A DNA stretch of 64,000 nt from positions 248,001 to 312,000 of the forward strand of contig NZ_LXXZ01000026.1 of NCBI RefSeq assembly GCF_003244875.1, read 5' to 3'. This document shows, in pieces, positions 17,580 through 26,712 of this stretch. Under the pieces are notes generated by a model that saw only the letters and a program-made list of their open reading frames with translations, ran no database searches and was not told where the DNA came from. This stretch comes from Stenotrophomonas sepilia (GTDB lineage: Bacteria; Pseudomonadota; Gammaproteobacteria; Xanthomonadales; Xanthomonadaceae). The position numbers and the translations under genes were made by a program. Within the stretch, counting starts at the first letter, position 1. Each line of letters opens with the position of its first letter.

Positions 17580-18932
17580 ATGAAGCGTTCCGCGAGCGAC
17601 CTGCACGACCTGGCCACACAGCGCCCCGAGTCACTGGACGCTTACTGGATGCCATTCACCGCCAACCGCCAGTACAAGGCGGCACCACGCATGCTGGTCC
17701 GCGCCGAAGGCATGCACTACGAAGACATCGATGGCCGACAGATCCTTGACGGCACCGCCGGCCTGTGGTGCTGCAACGCCGGCCACGCGCGACCGCGCAT
17801 CGTCGAGGCCATCGCCGCGCAGGCACGCACGCTCGACTACTCGCCCGCTTTCCAGATGGGCTCGCCGCCGGCCTTCGCGCTGGCACAGCGGCTGGCCGCA
17901 CTGGCTCCGGCCCCGCTCAACCATGTGTTCTTCACCAGCTCCGGCTCGGAGGCGGTGGATACCGCGATGAAGATCGTGCTGGCTTACCACCACCAGCGTG
18001 GCGAGGGCCAGCGCACGCGCTTCATCAGCCGCGAGAAGGCCTATCACGGCGTCGGTTTCGGTGGCATGGCACTGGGCGGTCTGCCCAACAACCGCAGGGC
18101 GTTCGGCCTGCAGCTGGGGGGCGTGGACTATCTGCGCCACACCCTGGACCTGCAGCGCAACGCGTTCAGCAGGGGCCTGCCGCGCCAGGGCGCGGAGCTG
18201 GCCGACGACCTGGAACGGCTGATCGCGCTGCATGACGCCTCGACGATTGCCGCCGTCTTCGTCGAGCCCATCGCCGGCTCCGCCGGGGTGATCCTGCCCG
18301 CGCCCGGATACCTGCAGCGCCTGCGCGAATTGTGCGACCACCACGGCATCCTGCTGGTGTTCGATGAGGTCATCACCGGTTTCGGCCGGGTCGGCATGCC
18401 CTTCGCCGCACAACGCTTCGGGGTCACCCCGGACCTGCTGACCTTTGCCAAGGCGGTCAGCAACGGCGCGGTGCCGCTGGGCGGCGTGCTGGCCAGCGAC
18501 GCCGTGCATGCCACGCTGATGCAGGCCCCGCCGCAGGCCATCGAGCTGTTCCACGGCTATACCTACTCGGGGCACCCGCTGGCCTGCGCCGCAGCGCTGG
18601 CAACACTGGACGTCTACGCCGAGGAGCGCCTGTTCGAGCGCGCCATCGAACTGGGCGAGTACTGGCAGGAACGGCTGCACGCGCTGCAGGGCCTGCCCAA
18701 CGTGATCGACATCCGCAACTTCGGCCTGGTCGGCGCGGTCGAGCTGGCACCGCGCCGCGATGCACCTGGCAGCCGCGGCTACGAGGTGTTCCGGCGCTGC
18801 TTCCACGATGGCCGGCTGCTGGTGCGCTGTACCGGTGACATCATCGCGCTGTCGCCGCCGCTGATCGTGGACAAGGCACAGATCGACCAGATCACCGGCA
18901 CGCTGGGCGAGATGATCGGGGCCACCGCCTGA
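17580..18932 (+). CDS. Class III omega-amino acid/putrescine-pyruvate aminotransferase
   Basis: PLP enzyme of 450 aa close to omega-amino acid:pyruvate aminotransferases and SpuC. Key residues: SSGSEAVDTAMK (phosphate-binding turn), YHGVGFG, Asp262 in LVFDEVITGFGR (pyridine N) and the Schiff-base Lys291 in LTFAKAVSNG. The N-terminal WMPFTANRQ and DGTAGLWCCNAGH are typical of the beta-alanine:pyruvate subgroup. The ATG at 17580 has GGAG five bases upstream. Divergence from puuC suggests use of beta-alanine, GABA or putrescine as amino donor; which one cannot be decided here. Confidence 0.85.
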   Translation: MKRSASDLHDLATQRPESLDAYWMPFTANRQYKAAPRMLVRAEGMHYEDIDGRQILDGTAGLWCCNAGHARPRIVEAIAAQARTLDYSPAFQMGSPPAFALAQRLAALAPAPLNHVFFTSSGSEAVDTAMKIVLAYHHQRGEGQRTRFISREKAYHGVGFGGMALGGLPNNRRAFGLQLGGVDYLRHTLDLQRNAFSRGLPRQGAELADDLERLIALHDASTIAAVFVEPIAGSAGVILPAPGYLQRLRELCDHHGILLVFDEVITGFGRVGMPFAAQRFGVTPDLLTFAKAVSNGAVPLGGVLASDAVHATLMQAPPQAIELFHGYTYSGHPLACAAALATLDVYAEERLFERAIELGEYWQERLHALQGLPNVIDIRNFGLVGAVELAPRRDAPGSRGYEVFRRCFHDGRLLVRCTGDIIALSPPLIVDKAQIDQITGTLGEMIGATA

Positions 18933-18995
18933 GCCCGGGCCGGTGGTGGCGAGCGGGTACAATGGGCGGTTCCGCTCCTGCTCGCTGCCGTGCCC

Positions 18996-19874
18996 ATGGA
19001 TATCGTCGTCAAAGAAGAACTCAAGGCCTACATCGACCCGCTGACCGCGGACGAACATGACGCGCTGGAGCGCAGCATCCTGGCCGAAGGCTGCCGCGAT
19101 GCGCTGGTGCTGTGGGGTAATGTGCTGGTCGATGGTCACAACCGTTTCGGCATCTGCCAGAAGCATGGCCTGCCCTTCAACACCGTGCAGAACACGCGCT
19201 TCCAGAGCATGGAAGACGTGCACCTGTGGATGATCGAACAGCATCTGGGCCGTCGCAGCGTGTCCGATTTCCAGCGCGGCGTGCTGGCGCTGCGCAAGCG
19301 CGACATCCTGGCCGCCCGCAAGCAGGTCGAGCAGGCGCAGCTGCAGCGCGAGAGCGACGGTACCGCCGAAATCGCCGATGAGGCGGGCGAAGACAGCCCG
19401 CCGTGGGAGCCGGCACCGAAGCTCAGCCGCGCCGAGCTGGCCCGCGAAGCCAAGCTGAGTACCAGCCAGGTCGGCATGATCGAGCGGATCCACGCCCAGG
19501 CTGCCCCCGAAGTGGTGGAGGCAGTGAAGGCCGGCGTGATCTCGATCAGCGCCGCTGCGGCCGTGGCCGACCTGCCCGAAGAGGAGCAGCGCGCCGCCGC
19601 CGCCGGTGGCAAGGACGAGCTGAAGCAGGCGGCCAAGCGCGTGCGCGAATCCAAGCGCAAGCCGCGCGCGCCGAAGCCGGACGCGGCCGAGATGGACTTC
19701 GAGGAACCCAGCGAGGACGAGATCGCCAGCCGCGACGCCGAAGTGCTGTTGGCGCTGGAACAGCTGGGCGAGGATGCCCCGGCCCTGCGCCGCCGCGTGG
19801 TCGCGTTGACCCGCGAGAACGACACCCTGCGCGCGCAGCTGGCCGCGCTGCGCAAGCAACTGGAAGCGCTTTAA
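18996..19874 (+). CDS. ParB-like nuclease-domain protein
   Basis: 292-aa soluble protein. The first 100 residues resemble a ParB N-terminal (sulfiredoxin-like) domain, with VLVDGHNRFGICQKHGLPF corresponding to the ParB GERR-type nucleotide-binding region in altered form. A helix-turn-helix-like part follows (ELAREAKLSTSQVGMIERI), then a charged stretch and a C-terminal coiled coil (VALTRENDTLRAQLAALRKQ). It stands alone, without a ParA partner and away from any visible origin, so it is unlikely to be the chromosomal ParB. A second possible start is GTG 18990. The role is unknown; DNA binding is inferred. Confidence 0.75.
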   Translation: MDIVVKEELKAYIDPLTADEHDALERSILAEGCRDALVLWGNVLVDGHNRFGICQKHGLPFNTVQNTRFQSMEDVHLWMIEQHLGRRSVSDFQRGVLALRKRDILAARKQVEQAQLQRESDGTAEIADEAGEDSPPWEPAPKLSRAELAREAKLSTSQVGMIERIHAQAAPEVVEAVKAGVISISAAAAVADLPEEEQRAAAAGGKDELKQAAKRVRESKRKPRAPKPDAAEMDFEEPSEDEIASRDAEVLLALEQLGEDAPALRRRVVALTRENDTLRAQLAALRKQLEAL

Positions 19875-19893
19875 AAACGCGCGAGCCTCTCAT

Positions 19894-19962
19894 GTAGAGC
19901 CGAGCCAATGCTCGGCTGCGGTTTGCCGCGCGCAAGGCAGCCGAGCATGGGCTCGGCTCTAC
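19894..19962. repeat. SMAG palindrome dimer (inverted pair)
   Basis: GTAGAGCCGAGC-type element at 19894-19917 and its inverted partner ending in CTAC at 19939-19962, joined by a 21-nt linker. Each copy is itself a stem-loop. It lies between the ParB-like and DUF445 genes, both on the plus strand. Confidence 0.8.
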
Positions 19963-19998
19963 AGGCAGGCATCACCGGGCTGCGGTTAGACTCGTGCA

Positions 19999-21285
19999 AT
20001 GACGCCTGCCCACGATCCGCGCCGCGCCCAGCTGCGGCGCCTGAAAGCCCTCGCACTGGGCCTGCTGCTGTTGATGCTGGCCGGATTCGCGGTCAGCCAT
20101 TGGCACGGCGAACGCGGCATCTGGGCCTGGGTTTCGGCCTTCTGCGAGGCCGCTGCGGTCGGCGCGCTGGCCGACTGGTTCGCGGTCGTTGCGCTGTTCC
20201 GGCGGCCAATGGGCCTGCCGATTCCGCACACCGCGATCATCCCGCGCAGCAAGGAGCGCATCGGCGACAGCCTGGCGCTGTTCGTGCGCGACCAGTTCCT
20301 GGAGCCAGGTGTGCTGCTGGCCAAGCTGCAGGTGTTCGATCCGGCCAGCCGTCTCGGCAGCTGGCTGTCCGACCCGGCACGCTCGCGGATGCTGGCCGAC
20401 ATGGCCCGCAGCTGGGCGCTGCAGGCACTGGATTTCTTCGACGAAACCGCGGTACGCCGGCAACTGCACGCCTTCGTGGTGCAGCAGCTGCGGCAGTGGA
20501 ATGCCGCTGCCACCGCCGGTGAACTGCTGGCCCTGCTGACCGCCGAGGGACGCCACCAGCGCGTGCTGGACGAGGGCCTGCAGCGGCTGGGGCGCTGGCT
20601 GGAGCAGCCGGAGGTGAAGGAACGCGCCTCGCAGCTGATCGTGCGCTACATCCAGCGCGAATGGCCGACGCTGTCGAGCACGGTGAACTGGGTCAAGCCG
20701 ATCGACGAGATCGGCGACAGCCTGGCCGAACGCCTGGCGCGGGCGGTACTGGAAGAACTGCAACAGGTGCTGGCCGAGCCGCAGCATCCGCTGCGCCAGG
20801 ACTATGAGACCTGGCTGCAGAACTACGTGCAGCGCCTGCGCGAAGACCCGGCGCTGGCCGAGCGCATCGAACAGCTCAAGCAGGACATGATCGACCACCC
20901 CGCCCTGCAGGACTACGTGCAGGGGCTGTGGGCGCGCATCCATGCCAGCCTGCGCGCCGACCTGCAACGCGAGGACTCGGCACTGGTCGGCCACCTGCAG
21001 CGCAGCCTGGCGTCGCTGGGCAGCAGCCTGCAGGCCGACCCGGCCCTGCGCGAGGCCCTCAACCAGCACCTGCTGGAAGGTGCGCAGCGCCTGACCGGGC
21101 GCCTGCGCGAGGGCGTGACCACGCATATCGCGCAGACCGTGAAGGGCTGGGACGAGCGGCACCTGGTCGAGCAACTGGAACTGAGCGTGGGTCGCGACCT
21201 GCAGTTCATCCGCTTCAACGGCACCCTGGTGGGCGGGTTGATCGGCCTGCTGCTGCATGCGGCAACCGCGGTGTTCAGGTTCTAG
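19999..21285 (+). CDS. DUF445 family membrane protein
   Basis: 428 aa. An N-terminal hydrophobic segment (LALGLLLLMLAGFAVS) is followed by the DUF445 hallmark GAVGALADWFAVVALFRRP-like region (here AAAVGALADWFAVVALFRRP) and IPHTAIIPRSKERIGDSL. The middle is mostly long amphipathic helices rich in Leu, Gln and Arg, and the C-terminus ends in a second membrane segment (GTLVGGLIGLLLHAA). This is the YjiN/DUF445 plan: two membrane anchors around a helical periplasmic or cytoplasmic body. No enzymatic motif is visible and the function of the family is unclear. Confidence 0.88.
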   Translation: MTPAHDPRRAQLRRLKALALGLLLLMLAGFAVSHWHGERGIWAWVSAFCEAAAVGALADWFAVVALFRRPMGLPIPHTAIIPRSKERIGDSLALFVRDQFLEPGVLLAKLQVFDPASRLGSWLSDPARSRMLADMARSWALQALDFFDETAVRRQLHAFVVQQLRQWNAAATAGELLALLTAEGRHQRVLDEGLQRLGRWLEQPEVKERASQLIVRYIQREWPTLSSTVNWVKPIDEIGDSLAERLARAVLEELQQVLAEPQHPLRQDYETWLQNYVQRLREDPALAERIEQLKQDMIDHPALQDYVQGLWARIHASLRADLQREDSALVGHLQRSLASLGSSLQADPALREALNQHLLEGAQRLTGRLREGVTTHIAQTVKGWDERHLVEQLELSVGRDLQFIRFNGTLVGGLIGLLLHAATAVFRF

Positions 21286-21326
21286 CCCCGGCCAACGCCC
21301 ACGATCAGCACGCTTGATTCATAAAA

Positions 21327-21341
21327 TGCGAATACATATCA
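21327..21341. promoter_or_regulatory. Possible Fur box
   Basis: TGCGAATACATATCA matches the 7-1-7 Fur consensus (TGATAATnATTATCA-type) at about 10 of 15 positions and lies in an AT-rich island of an otherwise GC-rich gap, about 190 nt upstream of a predicted iron-reductase operon. The match is moderate. Confidence 0.4.
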
Positions 21342-21529
21342 TTTACTGATCGGTTGTACGCTTAGCCAAACGGGCACGAAGACGTGCCCATCGCCCGTGT
21401 ACTGCCCCGACTTCTGGGCTGCCCGTCTGCGCGGGCAGTGCTTCGTCGATGGGACACGCTGGGCGACATGCGCAGGGCGCAAGGGGGCCGCGGACGCGTT
21501 CCATCCCTTCTCCTACCTTCAGGAACGCC

Positions 21530-21844
21530 GTGGACCGCTCGCCCACCCCCGCCAGCCCCCGCACCTTGTTCTCCAACCCGCGCTGGGGCGTGCTGTCACG
21601 CGCTTTGGCCGCGATTTTCGGCGGCTATGCGCTGGCCTCGATGACCAGCGTGTTCTGCGCGGTGGCGTTGCCCGGCGCGCGCGGCCAGACCGTGCTGACC
21701 GGCATGCTGCTGGCCATTGTGGTGGCTGCCTGCGCGGCGCTGTGGGCCTTCGCCACCCGCAGCGCACTGCGGGCCTGGGTCGGCATCCTCGCCCCCGCCC
21801 TGCTGATGGCGGCGGTCGCACGCCTGTTGGGAGCCTGGGCATGA
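21530..21844 (+). CDS. DUF3649 family small membrane protein (iron-uptake operon)
   Basis: 104 aa with three hydrophobic segments (LSRALAAIFGGYALASM, QTVLTGMLLAIVVAACAALWAF, WVGILAPALLMAAVARLL). Families of this type are found next to PepSY reductases and siderophore receptors. The GTG at 21530 has AGGA upstream, and the open frame before it lacks domain features. It overlaps the next gene as ATGA, so it is coupled to the PepSY protein. The precise role is unknown; a membrane subunit aiding reduction of ferric siderophore is inferred from context. Confidence 0.75.
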   Translation: MDRSPTPASPRTLFSNPRWGVLSRALAAIFGGYALASMTSVFCAVALPGARGQTVLTGMLLAIVVAACAALWAFATRSALRAWVGILAPALLMAAVARLLGAWA

Positions 21845-23478
21845 AGAACGGATTCCGCCAGTCGATGGCCTGGCTGCATACCTGGACGGGCCTGCTGGTC
21901 GGCTGGTTGCTGCTGCTGATCTTCATGGCCGGCACGGCCAGCTACTACCGCGAGGAAATCAGTCGCTGGATGCGCCCGGAGCTGCCGTCCAGCAACGTCA
22001 GCATCGACGTGGCCGCGCAGCGCGCGGTGGACTACCTGCAGGCCAATGCGAGCCACGCCGAGAACTGGTTCGTCACCCTGCCGCAGCCGCGCAACCCGGC
22101 CATGCAGCTGTTCTGGCGGCTGCCACCGGAACTGGCTGACCCCAGTCGTGGCCGTCGCGGTGGCTTCGGCGACGCCACGCTCGACCCGAACACCGGCCAG
22201 GCATTGAAGGCGCGCGAGACCCGTGGCGGCGACTTCTTCTACCGCCTGCACTTCGACCTGCACTACATCCCGGTGTACTGGGCGCGCTACCTGGTCGGGT
22301 TCTGCGCGATGTTCATGCTGGTGGCGATCATCACCGGCGTCATCACCCACAAGAAAATCTTCAAGGACTTCTTCACCTTCCGCAAGGACAAGGGCCTGCG
22401 GTCCTGGCTGGATTTCCACAACGTCAGCGCGGTGATGGCCCTGCCGTACCACGCGATGATCACCTACACCGGCATCGTCACTCTGATGATCATGTACCTG
22501 CCGTGGGGGGTGAAAGTTGCCTACCCGCAGGACGAGGACAAGTTCTTCAGCGAAGCCTTCGGCGGCATGCCAGAGGTGACCGCGCCGGCACAAGGCCGCG
22601 CCACGCCGCTGCCGATCGCACAGCTGCTGGACAGCGCGCGTGCACACTGGCACGGCGTGGAAGTGGCCGGCTTCACCGTGTCCAACCCGGGCGCTGCCAA
22701 TGCGGTGATCGACATCCGCCAACGCGACGGCAGGCGTTTGTCCACCGACACCCCGGCGCTGCGCTACAACATGGTCAACGGTGCGCTGCTGGAAGAGACG
22801 CCGCCGTCCGGCGGCGCCACCGCCACCCGTGGCGTGCTGTATGGCCTGCACCTGGCGCGCTTCGCCGACTGGGGCCTGCGCGCACTGTTCTTCCTGTCCG
22901 GCCTGGTCGGCTGCCTGATGGTCGCCAGCGGCGTGGTGCTGTGGGCGGTGAAGGAGCGTCCCAGGCATGCCAAGAACGGGCGTACCGGATTCGGCCTGCG
23001 CCTGGTCGATGCGCTGAACATCGGCACCGTGGCCGGCCTGCCGATCGCCTTCGCGGCGTACTTCTGGGGCAACCGCCTGCTGCCGCTGCAGATCGCCGAG
23101 CGCTCCAGTGCCGAGGCCAACGTGTTCTTCTACGCCTGGGGCGGCGCGCTGCTGGCCGCCTTCATCTGGCCGAAGCGGATGATGTGGGCGTGGCAGCTCT
23201 ATCTGGGTGCGGCCGCGTTCGCACTGGTGCCGGTGGTCAATGCAGTGACCACCCATGCCCACCTCGGGGTCACACTGCGCAGCGGCGACCGGGTACTGGC
23301 CGGCGTCGATCTTTCGATGATCGCGTTCGGCGCGATGCTGGCGCTGTGCGGCTGGCGCATGCAGCGCTGGACGCCACCGCTGAGTGCGGCCGAGAAGAAG
23401 AAACGTGCGGCCGCTGCGGCTGCACCGAAGGCATCGGTGAACACTGTGGAAGCGGCCGAAGCGGAGGCCAGCGCATGA
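21841..23478 (+). CDS. PepSY-domain transmembrane protein (ferric-siderophore reductase type)
   Basis: 545 aa. The N-terminus MAWLHTWTGLLVGWLLLLIFMAGTAS is characteristic of PepSY_TM proteins (FpvG/PiuB-like). His residues in the membrane parts (LHTW, HFDLHYIPVYW, DFHNVSAVMALPYHAMI) could bind haem, as in related inner-membrane reductases that release iron from siderophores. Four or more further membrane segments follow, and the tail is Ala-rich and charged (EKKKRAAAAAA). It is the central gene of a three-gene unit with 4-nt overlaps on both sides. Iron regulation is suggested by the possible Fur box upstream. Confidence 0.85.
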   Translation: MKNGFRQSMAWLHTWTGLLVGWLLLLIFMAGTASYYREEISRWMRPELPSSNVSIDVAAQRAVDYLQANASHAENWFVTLPQPRNPAMQLFWRLPPELADPSRGRRGGFGDATLDPNTGQALKARETRGGDFFYRLHFDLHYIPVYWARYLVGFCAMFMLVAIITGVITHKKIFKDFFTFRKDKGLRSWLDFHNVSAVMALPYHAMITYTGIVTLMIMYLPWGVKVAYPQDEDKFFSEAFGGMPEVTAPAQGRATPLPIAQLLDSARAHWHGVEVAGFTVSNPGAANAVIDIRQRDGRRLSTDTPALRYNMVNGALLEETPPSGGATATRGVLYGLHLARFADWGLRALFFLSGLVGCLMVASGVVLWAVKERPRHAKNGRTGFGLRLVDALNIGTVAGLPIAFAAYFWGNRLLPLQIAERSSAEANVFFYAWGGALLAAFIWPKRMMWAWQLYLGAAAFALVPVVNAVTTHAHLGVTLRSGDRVLAGVDLSMIAFGAMLALCGWRMQRWTPPLSAAEKKKRAAAAAAPKASVNTVEAAEAEASA

Positions 23479-23804
23479 TGCTGCTGGCACTGGCGCTGTC
23501 GTTCTCTGCGTTCACCGCGCTGTCGCTGTCGATGGAAAAGCACCAGCACGACCTGCATGGCAAGGCCGCGGCCGCACCCGCACGGCGGATGCAGTGGCGG
23601 GTGCTGGGCTGGGCGCTGCTGGCGGCGGCGTTCGCACTGTGCGTGGCCGACCACGGCTGGGCGATGGGCCCGGTGCTGTGGCTGGGGGCAATGACCCTGG
23701 CCGGCGTGACGCTGTCGTTCGGGTTGTACCCGTATCGTCCAACATGGATTGCGCCGCTGGCGATCGCGCTGCCGGTGCTGGGGTTGGTGCTGGAATTGCT
23801 GTAG
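23475..23804 (+). CDS. DUF3325 family small membrane protein
   Basis: 109 aa, three or four hydrophobic segments (MLLALALSFSAFTALSLSM, WALLAAAFALCVADHGW, VLWLGAMTLAGVTLSFGLY, LAIALPVLGLVLELL). It overlaps the PepSY gene as ATGA and closes the operon. DUF3325 and DUF3649 proteins regularly accompany PepSY reductases in iron-uptake loci of Gammaproteobacteria; no catalytic motif is present. A His-rich turn (MEKHQHDLH) could touch metal or haem. Confidence 0.75.
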   Translation: MMLLALALSFSAFTALSLSMEKHQHDLHGKAAAAPARRMQWRVLGWALLAAAFALCVADHGWAMGPVLWLGAMTLAGVTLSFGLYPYRPTWIAPLAIALPVLGLVLELL

Positions 23805-23825
23805 CCGCAGGACGGGGACAGCGGC

Positions 23826-23848
23826 ATCCACGCATGGCGTGGATCTAC
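23826..23848. repeat. SMAG-type palindrome
   Basis: ATCCACGCATGGCGTGGATCTAC, a 9-bp stem with a small loop and a GTAG end on the minus strand. It lies immediately before the start of the next small gene. The same sequence variant occurs at 24312, 44289 and 61004. Confidence 0.75.
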
Positions 23849-23857
23849 AATGCCCGT

Positions 23858-24307
23858 ATGGATAGCATGCTGCAGCGGATTTCTGGAATCGGCTTTTTTT
23901 CCCGGTTGGGTGAAACACTGCCCATAACGGCCGGCGTCGTCGCCGTTCGGTCGCTGGCCGAAGCACTGCGGACCATCGATACCGATGGTTTCGAATGGAT
24001 GCCCACCACACTGGGCGATTCGGATCCGTTTCACGGCGCCCTGCCCCATCCAGCCGAACTCGCCGACGCCCGACGCGAACTCAACCGCACGTTGATGCGC
24101 GCGCTTTCGGCACTGGATCTGCCGGCACTGCGCTGTGGTGCACATGACCTGCAGCTGGTGGCGCGCGATGGGGCGATGTTCGCCTTCCGGCAACGCCTGC
24201 TGGAGATGCATCTCGGCCTGCCGGCACACTGGGAGCCTGTGCTTGCGCTGTACGAACAGGGCCATTGGCCCCTGGCCCATGCGCCGGGGCGATTGTTGGT
24301 GCTTTAG
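23858..24307 (+). CDS. Hypothetical protein of 149 aa
   Basis: A soluble protein I do not recognise. It begins MDSMLQRISGIGFFSRLGE and contains no signal peptide or membrane segment. The middle is helical and rich in Leu and Arg (ELNRTLMRALSALDLPALR), and the second half has alternating hydrophobic residues (HDLQLVARDGAMFAFRQRL). ATG codons at 23858 and 23867 are both possible; a palindrome ends 10 nt upstream, leaving no room for a normal ribosome site, so the true start may be further in. It faces the rlmKL gene and is bounded by repeats on both sides. Confidence 0.55.
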   Translation: MDSMLQRISGIGFFSRLGETLPITAGVVAVRSLAEALRTIDTDGFEWMPTTLGDSDPFHGALPHPAELADARRELNRTLMRALSALDLPALRCGAHDLQLVARDGAMFAFRQRLLEMHLGLPAHWEPVLALYEQGHWPLAHAPGRLLVL

Positions 24308-24311
24308 GCCG

Positions 24312-24423
24312 ATCCACGCATGGCGTGGATCTACGGACCAGATGCGGTAATGCCGGCCGCTGGCCGGCATCCCGCGGACCTTCCACGATTCTGACGCAGT
24401 TGCCGGCCAGCGGCCGGCACTAC
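24312..24423. repeat. Three SMAG-type palindromes
   Basis: Between two convergent genes: 24312-24334 (ATCCACGCATGGCGTGGATCTAC), 24347-24370 (GTAATGCCGGCCGCTGGCCGGCAT, coordinates spanning its stem) and 24401-24423 (GCCGGCCAGCGGCCGGCACTAC-type). The last two are inverted relative to each other and form a dimer of the second sequence subtype also seen at 55915-55985. Confidence 0.75.
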
Positions 24424-24428
24424 CGGGC

Positions 24429-26567
24429 TTACCCCAACCGCTTCAGTTCCCACGCGCGGTGGATGCGCGCGTTGCGCTCGAAATCCGGACCAATCGTGCG
24501 TGCGGTGATCTCGCGGCAGTGGGCGAACTCGGCGATGGCGTTCTCTTCCAGCTTGAAGCGGCGGAAGTTGTTGGAGAAGTACAGCACGCCACCCGGTGCC
24601 AGCCGCGCCACCGCCGCACGCAGCAGCTTCAGTTGTTCGCGCTGCACGTCGAAGTCATCGGCGCGTGCGGAGTTGGAGAAAGTCGGCGGGTCACAGAAGA
24701 TCACGTCGTACTGGCCACGGTCGCCTTCCAGCCACGCCATCGCGTCGGCCTGGACCAGCAGGTGCTGGTTGCCCCCCTGTCCGTTCAACGCCAGGTTGTC
24801 GTAGCACCATTGCAGGTAGGTAGCCGACAGGTCGACGCTGGTCGTGCTGGCGGCACCCGCCACGGCGGCCTGCACGCTGGCCACGCCGGTGTAGCAGAAC
24901 AGGTTCAGGAAACGCTTGCCACTCACCTGCTCGGCCATCATCCGGCGCAGCGGGCGGTGGTCAAGGAACAGGCCGGTATCGAGGTAGTCGAACAGGTTCA
25001 CCTGCAGCAGCGCGTTGTTCTCTCGCACCACGATGAACTCGTCGCGCTGCTCGAAGCGGCCGTACTTGCTGCCGCCCTTGCCGCGCTCGCGCGATTTCAT
25101 CGACACCTGCTCCGGCGGCACGCCGAATACTTCGCGCGAGGCGGCCAGCAGCTCATTGCGGCGGCGGCGCACGTCGTTCTCGGGAATCGCCGCCGGTGCC
25201 GCATATTCCTGCACATGCAGGAAGGTACGCCGCCTGCCACCCTCTTCCTCGTAGACGTCGATGGCCGCCGCGTACTCCGGCAGGTCGGCGTCGTAGGCGC
25301 GGAAGCAGGTGATGTCCTCGCGGGCACGCCAGCTCTTGAACTTCTTCAGGTTCTTGCGCAGGCGGTTGGCCACCATCTGCGCGCCTTCGCTCAGCTCGCG
25401 GGGCTGTGCCGGATCACGGCCCGGCACAGCGATCGGATCGCAGACGATCAGCGCGCATTCCAGCGCACCGTTGAACATCTGGTACTTCTTGCTGGCGCGC
25501 AGGCCGGTGGCAAAGGCCAGTTCGTCATTGCCACACAGCAGGCTGGCGCGCCACTGCGGCACCGCCTTCTGCAAGGCATTGCCCAGTGCACGATACAACG
25601 CTGGATCGGCGGCCAGGCGCTCGTCGTACGGCGGGTTGCAGACCACGGCACCGATCTCCTGTTCCGGCGCGGCCAGGTCGGCGACATCGGCGCGGGTGAA
25701 ACGGATCGCGTGGGCGACGCCGGCGACCTCGGCATTCTCGCGGGCCGCCTGGATCGCAGCCGGGTCGATGTCGCTGCCGTGGATGACCGGCTTCAGCGCG
25801 GCCAGGCCGGCCGCTTCGCGCTCACGTGCTTCGCTCTGGATGGACTTCCAGGCCGCCTTGTCGAAGCCCAGCCAACGGCTCGGCGGCAGGCTGCCATGCC
25901 GCATCAGGCCTGGGGCAACGTCGGCGGCCATCAGCGCGCCTTCGATCAGCAGCGTGCCGCTGCCACACATCGGGTCCAGCAGCCCACCGCCGGCGGCATG
26001 CAGGCGCGGCCATTGCGCGCGCAGCAGCAGCGCGGCGGCCAGGTTTTCCTTCAGCGGCGCCTCGTGGGCGGCACCGCGCCAGCCGCGGCGATGCAGCGGG
26101 CCACCGCCGAGGTCGATCGACAGCGAGGCGCGGCCCTTGCGCAGCGAGAGGTTGACGCGCACGTCGGGCAGATCGGTATTGACCGAGGGCCGCTCCAGGC
26201 CTTCGTCGCGCATGCGGTCGACGATCGCATCCTTGATCCGCTGCGCGGCAAAGCGTGCATGGGTGATCTTGTCGCCGGACACGTGCGCATCCACCGCCAG
26301 GGTCATCTCCGGCGAGATGTGCTCGTGCCACGGCAGTGCACGCACGCCGTCATACAGGGCCTGCTCGTCCGGGCAGTCGAACTCGTCGATCGGCCACAGC
26401 ACCCGGCTGGCCAGGCGCGACCACATCACGATCCGCAGCGCCTGCGCCAGTTCGCCGTCGGCGTTGACGCCGGCAATGGTGGCGGTGGCCTTGCCAAGGC
26501 CCAGGGCCGACAGTTCATCGGCAAGCAGGTATTCCAGGCCCTTGGCGCAGGAGACGAAGAATTTCAC
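24429..26567 (-). CDS. rlmL: Bifunctional 23S rRNA methyltransferase RlmKL
   Basis: 712 aa; methylates N2 of G2445 and N7 of G2069 in 23S rRNA (E. coli RlmL is 702 aa). Order: a THUMP domain at the N-terminus (after [16 protein letters not shown]), the RlmL methyltransferase with [13 protein letters not shown] and the catalytic [11 protein letters not shown], then the RlmK half with [24 protein letters not shown] and [10 protein letters not shown]. The start is GTG 26567, which yields the family length; the reading frame stays open far upstream. No partner genes are close. Confidence 0.93.
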   Translation of the reverse strand: MKFFVSCAKGLEYLLADELSALGLGKATATIAGVNADGELAQALRIVMWSRLASRVLWPIDEFDCPDEQALYDGVRALPWHEHISPEMTLAVDAHVSGDKITHARFAAQRIKDAIVDRMRDEGLERPSVNTDLPDVRVNLSLRKGRASLSIDLGGGPLHRRGWRGAAHEAPLKENLAAALLLRAQWPRLHAAGGGLLDPMCGSGTLLIEGALMAADVAPGLMRHGSLPPSRWLGFDKAAWKSIQSEAREREAAGLAALKPVIHGSDIDPAAIQAARENAEVAGVAHAIRFTRADVADLAAPEQEIGAVVCNPPYDERLAADPALYRALGNALQKAVPQWRASLLCGNDELAFATGLRASKKYQMFNGALECALIVCDPIAVPGRDPAQPRELSEGAQMVANRLRKNLKKFKSWRAREDITCFRAYDADLPEYAAAIDVYEEEGGRRRTFLHVQEYAAPAAIPENDVRRRRNELLAASREVFGVPPEQVSMKSRERGKGGSKYGRFEQRDEFIVVRENNALLQVNLFDYLDTGLFLDHRPLRRMMAEQVSGKRFLNLFCYTGVASVQAAVAGAASTTSVDLSATYLQWCYDNLALNGQGGNQHLLVQADAMAWLEGDRGQYDVIFCDPPTFSNSARADDFDVQREQLKLLRAAVARLAPGGVLYFSNNFRRFKLEENAIAEFAHCREITARTIGPDFERNARIHRAWELKRLG

Positions 26568-26712
26568 GGGATCGGTTCGCAGGTGGTCGGGCGCGGCACA
26601 GGGGCCGGGCCGGTCGGAAAGGAGGGCCGTAGGCACGGCCGGCAGGCCCGCGCCGGGGGCGGCGGGGCTGCCATTGTAGTCAATGCGGGCGGGCGCGCCG
26701 TGCGCCCTGGCT

